NCBI RefSeq assembly: GCF_004571175.1
Contig: NZ_CP038273.1
Location: 2,170,001-2,234,000, forward strand
Direction: 5' to 3'
DNA length: 64,000 nucleotides
Origin: Legionella israelensis
GTDB lineage: Bacteria; Pseudomonadota; Gammaproteobacteria; Legionellales; Legionellaceae
A program made the translations under genes and the position numbers. The notes beneath the pieces are model-generated. The model was not told the DNA's origin, ran no database searches, and saw only the letters and a list, made by a program, of their open reading frames with translations. Below are positions 40,518 to 48,683 of the stretch, one piece after another. How positions within the stretch are numbered: the first letter of the stretch is position 1; each line of letters starts with the position of its first letter.

Positions 40518-41234
40518 TTACCATTGTTGCTTGATTAACCATTCGGCAGCAATCATTGAATACGGCGAAAATGCATCGCTTGATTGGGATTCTTCAGAAA
40601 TGTCTTTTTGACGTGCTAGTGTCTGCAAAATCGATTCAAATAACGCATCATCAGGATTTAGCTTTTTAAACTGATCCCATGCATTTTTCATATAGGCTGG
40701 TAAAGGATAGTTTTTCCAGAACTGTTCAAACTTTATTTGTAATTGTTTTTCATTCGTACATAAATCAAGATGCACTTTATTTTGGCTATTTTGGTGGTTA
40801 ATAACACTATTCGAACTGTGGTTTTTCCTTAAAGTAGCGTTTTTGATTTGAGGTAGGTATTCAGTCTGAGATTTCTTGGAATTTATTTCCTGTTGAGTTG
40901 GCAGCCTTGTATCAGCCAAAGGACATTTCACAACCAAGTTATACGCCGTGGAGTGAATTTCTATTATTCCCTGCCGAGCTAAGGATTTGATGGCGCGTTT
41001 CATCTGTTGATGGCTGGGGCAGCCAGTTTTGACTCCTCTGATCGGAGCGACATATAGTGCTTCTCTGAGGGACTGGTAGCTGATTTTTCGCTTAATACCG
41101 ACCATTAGGGTTTTACGATCCATATGGGGGCGAATGCCCATGATGTATACCAGCCTTTGCATATGTGGTATCTCGCATAAAGCATCTAACTCTAGGCAAC
41201 TGATGAAAATAAAATTTCTTGCTTCTTGCTTCAT
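40518..41234 (-). CDS. LvrA-like protein of a Legionella integrative element
   Basis: This 238-residue protein, from my recall of the family, resembles LvrA, a conserved regulator-cluster protein of Legionella conjugative elements. I start it at ATG 41234 (MKQEARNFIFISCLELDALCEIPHMQRL), seven bases behind GGAG. The first 110 residues look like a winged-helix DNA-binding region (HQQMKRAIKSLARQGIIEI). The C-terminus, with FEQFWKNYPLPAYMKNAWDQFKK, resembles the tail of phage and plasmid replication-initiation proteins, so a replication role is an alternative. The usual LvrB and LvrC (CsrA-like) neighbours are absent, suggesting a truncated element. Confidence 0.5.
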   Translation of the reverse strand: MKQEARNFIFISCLELDALCEIPHMQRLVYIMGIRPHMDRKTLMVGIKRKISYQSLREALYVAPIRGVKTGCPSHQQMKRAIKSLARQGIIEIHSTAYNLVVKCPLADTRLPTQQEINSKKSQTEYLPQIKNATLRKNHSSNSVINHQNSQNKVHLDLCTNEKQLQIKFEQFWKNYPLPAYMKNAWDQFKKLNPDDALFESILQTLARQKDISEESQSSDAFSPYSMIAAEWLIKQQW

Positions 41235-41778
41235 GGTCATACTCCTACAAACATTTTCTGGCTCAATCAATCTCATTGGGTATCATTTGGTGACAATCAA
41301 TAAATCATACTGGCTTATTGATAAACCATTTTTCATCGGAATTTACTGACCGTCAATAGGCCAAATGGCTCTGTTACTGAATGATATTAAATGAACTTAA
41401 AAAAAATTTGAGGCTGTGGATAACTCAATGAAAAAAATTTTTGTTACGCGCGTACGCGCGATAAAAAAAAACAAATTAATTTTTGAGTTATGAGGTGGGT
41501 CGGCTTAGGAACGTTTGCTATGACGGGTTTTTATAAGACATTTCTTTCTGAGTATTGTTATGCTTGATGTGTAAGGTGTCGGATTTGTGTCGGGTTGGTA
41601 TGACGGGTTAGGGTCGGCCTTGTTTTGGACAGATTGAGGGCTTGAAAAAATTAGATTTTTTTAAAGCGACGCCTACCAATTGAACCCAAGGATTATTGTA
41701 AGAAACATACGAGTGTTGTCAATATAATGCTGGGTTCAGTTATTCAATGAACGTAAATGAACCCACAACATATTTCCT
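41235..41778. other. 544-bp repeat-rich region upstream of the LvrA-like gene, possible origin or control region
   Basis: No gene is seen. The stretch holds a perfect DnaA box TGTGGATAA (41415-41423), a 14-bp palindrome CGCGCGTACGCGCG (41447-41460) set between A/T runs, TATGACGGGTT twice (41519-41529 and 41599-41609), GGGTCGGCTT/GGGTCGGCCT (41497-41506 and 41611-41620), and TGAACCCA at 41681-41688 and 41758-41765 with its inverse TGGGTTCA at 41731-41738. This mix suits a replication origin, transfer origin or operator region. Confidence 0.5.
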
Positions 41779-42243
41779 TTAGGCACAAAGATCTAGTCGC
41801 AGCGTTTTAGGTTTTTTACCTTTGGCGCCGTAAAAACCTCTGCTGCGCATATATCTTCCACGAAAATTCTCCCCTCGTGCTTCGGATTTGGTTTCAGTCT
41901 GCTCTATGATATATAACCGCAATACTTGTTCGGTATTTTCATTCATATTAGTTGGCTCATCACCTTTCTTTTCCCATTTGCTAACAGCAGTATGGGATTC
42001 ATGGACTACTTTTTCACCAAAGGCTCTTAATGGCATGGAAAAATAAGAGCGAATAAATTTTACCTGATTACCGGTTAAAGGGGTTTCTTGGACAGCCAAC
42101 TGTTTTATGACTTGATCAGCTACATATCGAACATCAATTTTGGGGTGCCATTCACCGCCAATATTGACCATTTCAACATGTTGAAGTTCAATAGGAAATC
42201 CCAACCCATCATAGAGGAAAACGGGCTCGATTTTCGTTTGCAT
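41779..42243 (-). CDS. Helix-turn-helix antitoxin-like regulator
   Basis: The 154-residue protein has an MqsA/HigA-like helix-turn-helix in its middle (QVKFIRSYFSMPLRAFGEKV followed by a VSKWEKKGDEPT segment). A basic C-terminal tail (GRYMRSRGFYGAKGKKPK) could bind nucleic acid. Its start is preceded by a strong AGGAGG (minus strand, 42252-42257) that overlaps the stop codon of the upstream remnant, so the two genes were translationally coupled as in toxin-antitoxin pairs. The upstream toxin-like gene is broken, leaving an orphan antitoxin. Confidence 0.62.
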   Translation of the reverse strand: MQTKIEPVFLYDGLGFPIELQHVEMVNIGGEWHPKIDVRYVADQVIKQLAVQETPLTGNQVKFIRSYFSMPLRAFGEKVVHESHTAVSKWEKKGDEPTNMNENTEQVLRLYIIEQTETKSEARGENFRGRYMRSRGFYGAKGKKPKTLRLDLCA

Positions 42244-42255
42244 GGTTTTTTCCTC

Positions 42256-42442
42256 CTAGCTAATATCAATTACCGTAATTATCGGCATATGATCATCGGT
42301 AAAGGTTAGAATAATTCGTACATCTTTATCATCTATATCTTTACCCTCTATACAATATCTCCAGTCCTGTGGCTTTTCATAGATATAATCGGAATCATAT
42401 GAATCTTTTCTTTTATTCCGTTTTCGGTCAAGTCCAAAAAGT
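42256..42442 (-). pseudogene. Truncated DUF4258-like (toxin-type) gene cut by the IS256-family element
   Basis: Reading on the minus strand up to the TAG at 42256, the surviving C-terminal part reads DSYDSDYIYEKPQDW, RYCIEGKDIDDKDVRIILTF and TDDHMPIITVIDIS. The CIEGKD and ITV segments are typical of DUF4258 proteins, often the toxin-side partner of a helix-turn-helix antitoxin. The N-terminal part is missing because the IS end begins at 42443. No start codon remains in the gene itself. Confidence 0.6.
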
Positions 42443-43802
42443 GCTGTAAATTCCCATTAATTCAGCCTATCAAGTTAGTACGTTATTTAGTCAAAGCATT
42501 CATCCCTACAACATTAGACTTTCCGGCTTCATTCTCAGCCAGCCAGTCATTAAATTCGTCCATATTAAGATAACGCCTTGATTGCCACTGCTCGTTTTGT
42601 TCAGCTAATAAAGCGCCAATCAGCCGCCATGCAGAATCATCATTAGGAAATATCCTTATCACTCGTTCTCGGCGCCTGATTTCCTCGTTAATTCGCTCTT
42701 GCATGTTGGTGGTGCGAAGTCGCTTCCTGTATTTCTCCGGCAACGCCATAACTACCATGGCATCGTCAAAAGCCTCCTCAAGGCAGGTAACTGATTTTGG
42801 TGCTTTTTTCTCAAAGGCATCAATAAAATCATCGCGTCTACGCCTGGCTTCTTCCATATCAGGTGCCTGAAAAACAAGCTTTGCCTTTTCAGCAACATCT
42901 TTGCGGTGTCTGACAGAGCAGTGCCCGAGGATGTTGCGCATCAAGTGAACTTGGCATCGTTGCCAGGTTGCACCTTGAAAGTGCTTTCTAGCCGCTTCCA
43001 CAAGCCCTGCATGCTGGTCTGACACAACATACATCACGCCTTTTAGCCCACGAGATTTTAGCCATTTAAACGCTTCATCCCATGTAGCATAGCTCTCAGT
43101 GTCACCAATGCGAAGGCCCAGTATTTCACGGTAGCCATCACTTCTGATACCCGAGATGGTCAAGGCTGCTCGAGACACGACTCTGTCACCATCACGACAC
43201 TTGATAAACATCGCATCAACCATGATAAATGGGTAGTTGTCACCATCAAACCGACGCTCGTTGAAGGCTCTGACTCTTGCATCAAGACCAGAACACAGTT
43301 GACTGACGGTTGACTTTGAAAAACTAGCACCGCAAAGTTCTTCAGTAATGTTATTAACTTTTCTGGTTGATACGCCATTAACAACCATTTCCATCAGAGC
43401 CAATACAAAAGCCTGCTCACTGCGTTGATAGCGCTTAAAAATATCGGTAGAAAAAGAGCCATCACGTGTCTGCGGCACTTGAAGAGTGACTGGTCCCACA
43501 CGAGTGTATAGTTGTCTTGGACGGTAACCGTTACGATAGCCTATACGTTCACCTGAACGTTCATGCTTGTCTGCTCCCAGACTTTCTGACACCTGTGCCT
43601 CCAATACCTGATTCAATACACCTTCAACAAGCTTTGCGAGCCCATCCTGGCTTGATAAAAGTTCTGGAAGCAATTCCTTTCCAACTGTAATATTGTAATC
43701 CGTCATCGCTAATCTCCTTCGATAGTTATTGTTTTTCACAACTCAATAGTACCGAATTTTAGCGATGACTCCACTCCTAAAAAGTCAACCTGAATTTACA
43801 GC
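42443..43802 (-). mobile_element. IS256-family insertion sequence at a rearrangement junction
   Basis: Both ends carry GCTGTAAATTC pointing inward (42443-42453 and, inverted, 43792-43802), enclosing one IS256-type transposase gene. The eight bases outside the left end (CAAAAAGT) and outside the right end (AGTTTACG) do not match, so no target duplication is visible. The left flank is a toxin-like gene of the accessory region; the right flank is flgM. Confidence 0.75.
42483..43706 (-). CDS. IS256-family transposase
   Basis: The 407-residue mutator-type transposase starts at ATG 43706 (MTDYNITVGKELL) behind AAGGAG; 11 further upstream codons are in frame but unlikely. DDE residues: Asp in FIMVDAMFIK, Asp in YVVSDQHAGLVEAA, and Glu in NMQERINEEIRRRERVIRIFPN, the family signature. 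A CQVHLMRNIL segment (C/D(2)H-type motif) is present. The frame is intact, so the element may be active. Confidence 0.95.
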   Translation of the reverse strand: MTDYNITVGKELLPELLSSQDGLAKLVEGVLNQVLEAQVSESLGADKHERSGERIGYRNGYRPRQLYTRVGPVTLQVPQTRDGSFSTDIFKRYQRSEQAFVLALMEMVVNGVSTRKVNNITEELCGASFSKSTVSQLCSGLDARVRAFNERRFDGDNYPFIMVDAMFIKCRDGDRVVSRAALTISGIRSDGYREILGLRIGDTESYATWDEAFKWLKSRGLKGVMYVVSDQHAGLVEAARKHFQGATWQRCQVHLMRNILGHCSVRHRKDVAEKAKLVFQAPDMEEARRRRDDFIDAFEKKAPKSVTCLEEAFDDAMVVMALPEKYRKRLRTTNMQERINEEIRRRERVIRIFPNDDSAWRLIGALLAEQNEQWQSRRYLNMDEFNDWLAENEAGKSNVVGMNALTK

Positions 43803-44100
43803 AGTTTACGGACATAACCATACAAATCGTATAGCATCTTATTTATCTAATCTGTCTAATGCACAGAAAACACAGGCAAATGGCCGTCAAAAAACAAATG
43901 ACAGCATTATCATCGATAACAATGGGTTGATGAGAATGTTGCAGCAGGTTAAGGATAGTCAGCAGAGTACCGATCATCAGAAAAAAATTGAAAAAATCTC
44001 CCAAGATATTCAATCCGGAAATTTTCAGGTGAATTTATCGCAGTTGTCCCAGCACTTGCTTATTGAGCACATGATGAAGGAAGAGAGTGATGCAACCTGA
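43765..44100 (+). CDS. flgM: Anti-sigma-28 factor FlgM with IS-derived N-terminus
   Basis: FlgM binds and silences FliA (sigma-28) until the flagellar hook is complete. The C-terminal half (KKIEKISQDIQSGNFQVNLSQLSQHLL) has the FlgM pattern for sigma binding. The first 12-13 codons of the open frame (from ATG 43765) lie inside the end of the IS256 element; the gene's own sequence begins at about 43803, and no in-frame ATG, GTG or TTG follows until the TTG-ATG at codons 55-56. The native start and promoter have been replaced, so expression may be altered or lost. It overlaps flgN by 11 bases, confirming the pair. Confidence 0.7.
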   Translation: MTPLLKSQPEFTAVYGHNHTNRIASYLSNLSNAQKTQANGRQKTNDSIIIDNNGLMRMLQQVKDSQQSTDHQKKIEKISQDIQSGNFQVNLSQLSQHLLIEHMMKEESDAT

Positions 44101-44518
44101 TTTTAACACCCAATTAAAACGGCTATATGATTTGGTTTTAGAGCTGAATCAATATTTGGAAATCGATAAAACGCTTTTGCCGGAAAGAAAATCACAGGCC
44201 ATTGAAGAAAATAATATTAAAAAATTAACGGTACGAAATGCCATAGAAAAACAAATAAGCCTCTTGCAAAATGCGCCTGAATGGTCTTTTTTTTATCAAA
44301 AGGTGTTGCAGGCTGAAACAGTTGATGAAGAAAGTGCATCTTCTGAGGTGAAACTCTGGTTGGATATTCAAAAGGCTTTTGATGTCTGTGAAGAACTGAT
44401 TACCGTGAATTCAAATGTAGTTCGATCCAGCTTACAATACTACAATCGTATTTTTGAAGAAATTGTTAAGGCAATGACGAAAGAAGAATCGCCTCTAACC
44501 TATGAGAAAAAAAGTTGA
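44090..44518 (+). CDS. flgN: Flagellar chaperone FlgN
   Basis: FlgN is a cytoplasmic chaperone for the hook-filament junction proteins FlgK and FlgL. This 142-residue helical protein starts at ATG 44090, with AAGGAAG upstream inside flgM. The identity rests on size, its all-helical character (LYDLVLELNQYLEIDKTLLPERKSQAI) and the position directly after flgM, as in other gammaproteobacteria. flgA, often upstream of flgM, is not present here. Confidence 0.65.
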   Translation: MQPDFNTQLKRLYDLVLELNQYLEIDKTLLPERKSQAIEENNIKKLTVRNAIEKQISLLQNAPEWSFFYQKVLQAETVDEESASSEVKLWLDIQKAFDVCEELITVNSNVVRSSLQYYNRIFEEIVKAMTKEESPLTYEKKS

Positions 44519-44573
44519 AAATTTTCACTCTGATTGGAATTGAATCATTTTTTAACCCTCTTTAGGTTTTTTG

Positions 44574-44593
44574 GTTAAGATTACATTAATCCT
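44574..44593 (+). promoter_or_regulatory. Possible PmrA box
   Basis: GTTAAGATT and ATTAATCCT, separated by two bases, match the tandem cTTAATatT-N2-cTTAATatT pattern of Legionella PmrA sites at about 13 of 18 positions. The site lies about 35 bases ahead of a candidate effector gene. PmrA activates many Dot/Icm effector genes. Confidence 0.35.
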
Positions 44594-44626
44594 CATGAGC
44601 TAAACTGTTAAATATAGAGAGAATCG

Positions 44627-46507
44627 GTGAGTGTAATCATGACATCCCCCTTAGAAAAATTACAGGATCAGCTTAAGGAGAAGTTGGCCAATGCTCGAGT
44701 CACTATTGATAGTCGTAATGAAAGAAACAATCTTGCTCAGCTTATCATGAAACGACTGCAGACCTTTGGAATGAACGAGAATGAGATTACTGACTCGGCA
44801 TTACTCATATCATATATCACAGAAGCTTTGCAAAACGCATACAAACGGCTTGATAATTCTGTGAAAGTTGAATGGCAAACTCCTAAAGAAGAGGGCATTT
44901 TTAAAAAAGGATTTGTTGCGTTTGTTGAGGATGCCATAGACGAAGGTTGGGTCGATTTTACTCTCAGCAAAAAATATGGTCCCAAATCTGAGACTGCAAA
45001 ATTAATAAAGCAACGCTCTGCAAGAGGGGTTGGATTTTATATTCGCCATATTTTAGCGCTTTCTTTGTCAGAGCAGATTCCTAAGGATTCGACTGTTAAA
45101 GACATTGATGATGTTTTGTATGGCAGTGATACCTCTGAGCCTCAAATTTTAGTGGAGGCATCCAGTCTTAATCGTAATGCACGATTTAAACTGGACAAGG
45201 CTGAAAAAGCTAAAAAAAACCAATATTTCATCAATGCTTATTTTGAAAAAAAAGAAGCTCAAAGACTCCAATCTCATCTTAGTCATACAGAGCAGAAAGC
45301 CTCTGAAAGGGTGGAAAATACTGAGAATTTTGAACAAGCTACAGAATTTGCTGAAGGAGGAAGTGAAGTTACTAAACTTCTAGGTGAAATTTCGGAAAAA
45401 TCACACACGCTGCTTCATTTCTCCGAACATCTGTCTAAGTCACTTTCTCATACCGGCGGTATAGGTACATTGGTAGCTGGAACGCTTGGCATTATCACTA
45501 TCCCTCTCCTATGCGCACTAGAAAAACGAAGACCCAAACCGACAGAGATGGCGCAAATGGGTTTATCGCTTACCGTTATTGTGCTCGGAGCTTTAGCGCT
45601 CGCTGCAGTAGGTGGTCCGCTAGCCGCTGGAATTTTCATTTTCGCGGCAACCACCATCGGTTTAGGCCGTACTGCGGTTAGTTTTTTCCATGAATGGAGA
45701 GAGCGCAAGGCCTTGGAAAAAGAGGTAAACCATCTTCGAGAGGAGATTAATCATATAGTTAATGAGATAGATGAAAAGCGTAATAATATTACTCAACTTA
45801 ATGAGCAATTGACCAAAGAATTTTCTAATCCTGCGAAAATAAATCATGAAAAGATCAAAGAGCTGCGTTCCCGGCTTGAAACGTCTTTAAATGAATTGGA
45901 AACTCTGAGCAATACGCTGGAAAATAAAAATGTTGTCCTGGCAAAAAAAAGCGCGAAACTGTTAGAATTACGAGAAAAACGAACCAGTCGCTGGGAGCTT
46001 GCTAAAAAAGGCATATATGCCAGTTCAGGTGTTCTTGCCATTGTGGGGGCTGCCTTAATGTTAACTCCTGCGGCACCTGTGGGTGGAATACTAATGGTGG
46101 TTGCAAGCCTTATGTCCATTACTACACTTGCAGGGTCATTCATTGCCAGACAGGTGAAACGATATCAAATGAAAAACGCCCAATTGAAAGCGGAAGAATC
46201 GGCGCAAGAGGCTAAAAAAATTGAAACTTCCTCAACCGACGAGGAAAAGATGCAATTCGGACATAGTTCTGAATATCATATTGCAGAACTTTTGTCTCCA
46301 AATGGCAACCTTAGAAAAAGTTTAGCCAAGGGAGCTGAAAATGCTTATGCAGATAATCATCATCAATTAAAAGATGAGACTGGAAAATATTCACAAAACG
46401 TTGTTCCCTATCCATCCTTAAACAATGAAAAGACATTAAAAGTAAAGGGGGACAAAAGAGAAAAGGAAGAAGAGGGCGAAGGTGAAGGTGAAAGGCCAGA
46501 GCTTTAG
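44627..46507 (+). CDS. Coiled-coil membrane protein, candidate Dot/Icm effector
   Basis: No enzyme family recognised in this 626-residue protein. It has two hydrophobic regions, about residues 280-350 and 460-515, each long enough for two membrane passes, separated by a strong coiled coil (EKEVNHLREEINHIVNEIDEKRNNITQL and onward, about 365-455). The C-terminus is very acidic (REKEEEGEGEGERPEL), like the E-block secretion signals of Dot/Icm substrates. The arrangement recalls LegC-type effectors that act on host membrane fusion. GTG 44627 has AGAGAG upstream; ATG 44639 is an alternative. The possible PmrA box lies just upstream. It overlaps the convergent gene by four bases. Confidence 0.68.
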   Translation: MSVIMTSPLEKLQDQLKEKLANARVTIDSRNERNNLAQLIMKRLQTFGMNENEITDSALLISYITEALQNAYKRLDNSVKVEWQTPKEEGIFKKGFVAFVEDAIDEGWVDFTLSKKYGPKSETAKLIKQRSARGVGFYIRHILALSLSEQIPKDSTVKDIDDVLYGSDTSEPQILVEASSLNRNARFKLDKAEKAKKNQYFINAYFEKKEAQRLQSHLSHTEQKASERVENTENFEQATEFAEGGSEVTKLLGEISEKSHTLLHFSEHLSKSLSHTGGIGTLVAGTLGIITIPLLCALEKRRPKPTEMAQMGLSLTVIVLGALALAAVGGPLAAGIFIFAATTIGLGRTAVSFFHEWRERKALEKEVNHLREEINHIVNEIDEKRNNITQLNEQLTKEFSNPAKINHEKIKELRSRLETSLNELETLSNTLENKNVVLAKKSAKLLELREKRTSRWELAKKGIYASSGVLAIVGAALMLTPAAPVGGILMVVASLMSITTLAGSFIARQVKRYQMKNAQLKAEESAQEAKKIETSSTDEEKMQFGHSSEYHIAELLSPNGNLRKSLAKGAENAYADNHHQLKDETGKYSQNVVPYPSLNNEKTLKVKGDKREKEEEGEGEGERPEL

Positions 46508-47058
46508 GGATTTTTATTGACGATACTCATTGAGACCACCTGATAAGGCCAGCCAGTTGGATAGGTACTGCTATTATCCCAAATGATATAATAAGGACCT
46601 GGATTTACTTTTTTACCGTCCTTGGTTACATACGACCAGAAACCATCTTTCGTACGATATTTTTCGGAAATCGTACCCGGAACTTCTCGATAGGCCAGAT
46701 AGGCACGCCCTTTAGTAGTGAAATGCGGTATTGGTATCTGGGAGAGGTAATCATCGAGGGTATCAACCAATAAAACCTGCTCGCTGTTTTTTTGATTAAA
46801 ATCAACATCAAGCAGCTTGGATAATATCGGGTTTAAGGGAAAGGCACAATATTCTTTTTTTTCATTAGCATAAGCAGGGTTATGAAAAACGGTGACTTTA
46901 ACGGGTTTAAACTGCTTTTTTAATTGAGATAATGTATATACTCTATTTCCGATTTTAATGTCGGGATCTTGGGTGAAGGCATAAGAATTCGTTTCACTCA
47001 ATACTGCCATAATAAAAAAGGCGCTAAGCCAGCTTCTTTTTTTATTTTTCTGAATCAT
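46504..47058 (-). CDS. Periplasmic protein with molybdopterin-binding-like domain
   Basis: This 184-residue protein starts at ATG 47058 behind GAGGA (an upstream TTG is unlikely). A signal peptide runs to SYA at about residue 28. The mature part, with VKVTVFHNPAYANEKKEYCAF and a PGPYYIIWDN and WPYQVVSMSI ending, resembles the degenerate sulfite-oxidase/YedY-like domain of small periplasmic proteins associated with cytochromes. No heme motif is present. Function is unknown. Confidence 0.5.
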   Translation of the reverse strand: MIQKNKKRSWLSAFFIMAVLSETNSYAFTQDPDIKIGNRVYTLSQLKKQFKPVKVTVFHNPAYANEKKEYCAFPLNPILSKLLDVDFNQKNSEQVLLVDTLDDYLSQIPIPHFTTKGRAYLAYREVPGTISEKYRTKDGFWSYVTKDGKKVNPGPYYIIWDNSSTYPTGWPYQVVSMSIVNKNP

Positions 47059-47218
47059 CCGGATGTTTCCTCGTCTGAACAAAGCTGTACTTTTTATTTT
47101 TTATACTGATTCATGCATGATAGCAATATTTATTGGTTTATTTTGATATGGCAGGATATTTCAACACGGGGAAAATAAATGATATATTTGCTGAATCTAT
47201 TCACCATCAAATTTAAAA

Positions 47219-47558
47219 ATGCAAGAAATCACCATTTACCACAATCCTCGCTGCTCAAAATCAAGAAAAGCACTGGAAATATTGTAAAATAAAGGCCTTG
47301 AGCTTGAAATTGTTGAATACCTTAAAACACCGTTGAGCCTTAAACAATTGAAAAACTTACGAGCTCAGTTTGACCTTAAGGATGTCGTGCGCACAAATGA
47401 AAATCGGTTTAAAGAATTGGGATTGTCTCTGGATAATGAAATGCAGGTTTTGCAAGCCATGGTGAAAGAACCTATATTAATAAAGACCCATTATCACTTA
47501 TGAAGGTAAGGCTGTTATCGGCCGTCCACCTGAGAAAGTTTTACAATTATTGGAATAA
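47219..47558 (+). pseudogene. arsC: ArsC-type arsenate reductase pseudogene
   Basis: The start MQEITIYHNPRCSKSRKALEIL is unmistakable ArsC/Spx-family sequence with the catalytic Cys12 (RCSKSR). A TAA stop interrupts the frame at 47285-47287. The frame then continues (LELEIVEYLKTPLSLKQL, KEPILIK) to near 47491, where a shift is needed to reach PIITYEGKAVIGRPPEKV and the natural end. Two independent lesions make a functional product very unlikely. No ars operon genes are adjacent. Confidence 0.9.
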
Positions 47559-47570
47559 TGGTTCGAAAAG

Positions 47571-48683
47571 CTATAATTTAGGACGTAAGACATGATCAAT
47601 TTGTTCCGCAGTTTTTTGACTTTCGGGTTTCCAGAAATTTTTGTACAAAAGTAGCACAAATCCTAAACTTAAAACCGTGGCAACCCCTTTTAAAAAGGTG
47701 GTGCCTGCATTGTCTCTTCGCTTATTAAGCAAGTCGCGGTTTGCATTAAAAGTGTGTTTAAAATCACTTAGTTTCTTAGCGGAAGGTTTTTTATCATCAT
47801 TAAGTATATCTTTCATCTCTTTAACGGTATCATACTTATTGCAGGCTAATTTAAAGCAGAAATCGTCATTTATTAAAGTGTTTAAGTCTGTATTATCTTT
47901 CTCATTTAATTTGGTAACAGCCTCAGAAAGGCTGATAGAGGCTCCTTCTTTCATTTCAATGTTACTACCTTTTTCTTCTGGACTGGAGAACATGTTGTTA
48001 AAAAGTTCTTGGTTTTTTTCTTTGATATGATCTTTAATTATTTTTTCAAGATAACTTAGATAGCTATCACAAAGTGCATTTAAATGAGTGACTTTTATTT
48101 GAACGTCAACTTCTTCCCGAATAATGGCAGAAATAAAAGGATCCTCCGGATGAGTGCTCTGCATTTCATTAAATAACCCAGTGACGGCTTCTTCAGTAGA
48201 CAAATTGACAAAATACTCATTCAAAAGCTCACTTGTTTTTTCTATACAGCTATTTTCTCCTGTCAATTGCGAGAAACTAAAACTTTCCTCGCTAAATTTT
48301 AAAATATTATCTTCATTGACTTCTTCCACAAGATAATCGGAATAATTTTCAATTGTTTTTACTCCGACGGCAACAGCACCGGTGCTTATTAATAAACTTA
48401 GCGCATATTTTTCTTTATCAGAAAATCCAGGGTCAATCTCTCCATAGTTTATTTTTCTTTCAAGAATATGTATTCTGGTTAAATCATCTTTTTCTATATC
48501 TGTGTGGGCAAGCTCGTGGGCTATGATTGGTATAAGCTCATCACCACCCATGGGCTTTACATTATTATATATTGCTTCATTATATATTTCTTCGTATTTA
48601 CGTACTAATTCCATTACACGGATTCTTAAGAGATTCAAATTTCCTTCACGCAAGGCGTCGATACATTCTTTTGCAATACTCAT
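47571..48683 (-). CDS. Tail-anchored protein with HExxH motif, unknown function
   Basis: This 370-residue protein is mostly helical, with one hydrophobic segment at about residues 325-345 (FLKGVATVLSLGFVLLLYKNFW) followed by a short tail, the layout of a C-tail-anchored membrane protein. The motif HELAH (His56-Glu57-His60, in ELIPIIAHELAHTD) matches the zinc-metalloprotease signature; no third ligand can be identified with confidence. No signal peptide. The lone position and unusual composition fit an effector, but this is inference. The convergent arsC pseudogene ends 13 bases away. Confidence 0.55.
   Translation of the reverse strand: MSIAKECIDALREGNLNLLRIRVMELVRKYEEIYNEAIYNNVKPMGGDELIPIIAHELAHTDIEKDDLTRIHILERKINYGEIDPGFSDKEKYALSLLISTGAVAVGVKTIENYSDYLVEEVNEDNILKFSEESFSFSQLTGENSCIEKTSELLNEYFVNLSTEEAVTGLFNEMQSTHPEDPFISAIIREEVDVQIKVTHLNALCDSYLSYLEKIIKDHIKEKNQELFNNMFSSPEEKGSNIEMKEGASISLSEAVTKLNEKDNTDLNTLINDDFCFKLACNKYDTVKEMKDILNDDKKPSAKKLSDFKHTFNANRDLLNKRRDNAGTTFLKGVATVLSLGFVLLLYKNFWKPESQKTAEQIDHVLRPKL

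Noticed and set aside
31172..42442. Direct repeat of the tRNA-Pro 3' end as the right boundary of the first element
   Set aside because: I searched by eye for GCAGGTTCAAATCCTGC and CGTCCCGACCA and did not find a second copy, so the right end of that element is not defined.
31172..43802. Prophage or complete conjugative element
   Set aside because: No capsid, tail, terminase, relaxase or type IV secretion genes are present; only integrases, cargo and an LvrA-like gene remain.
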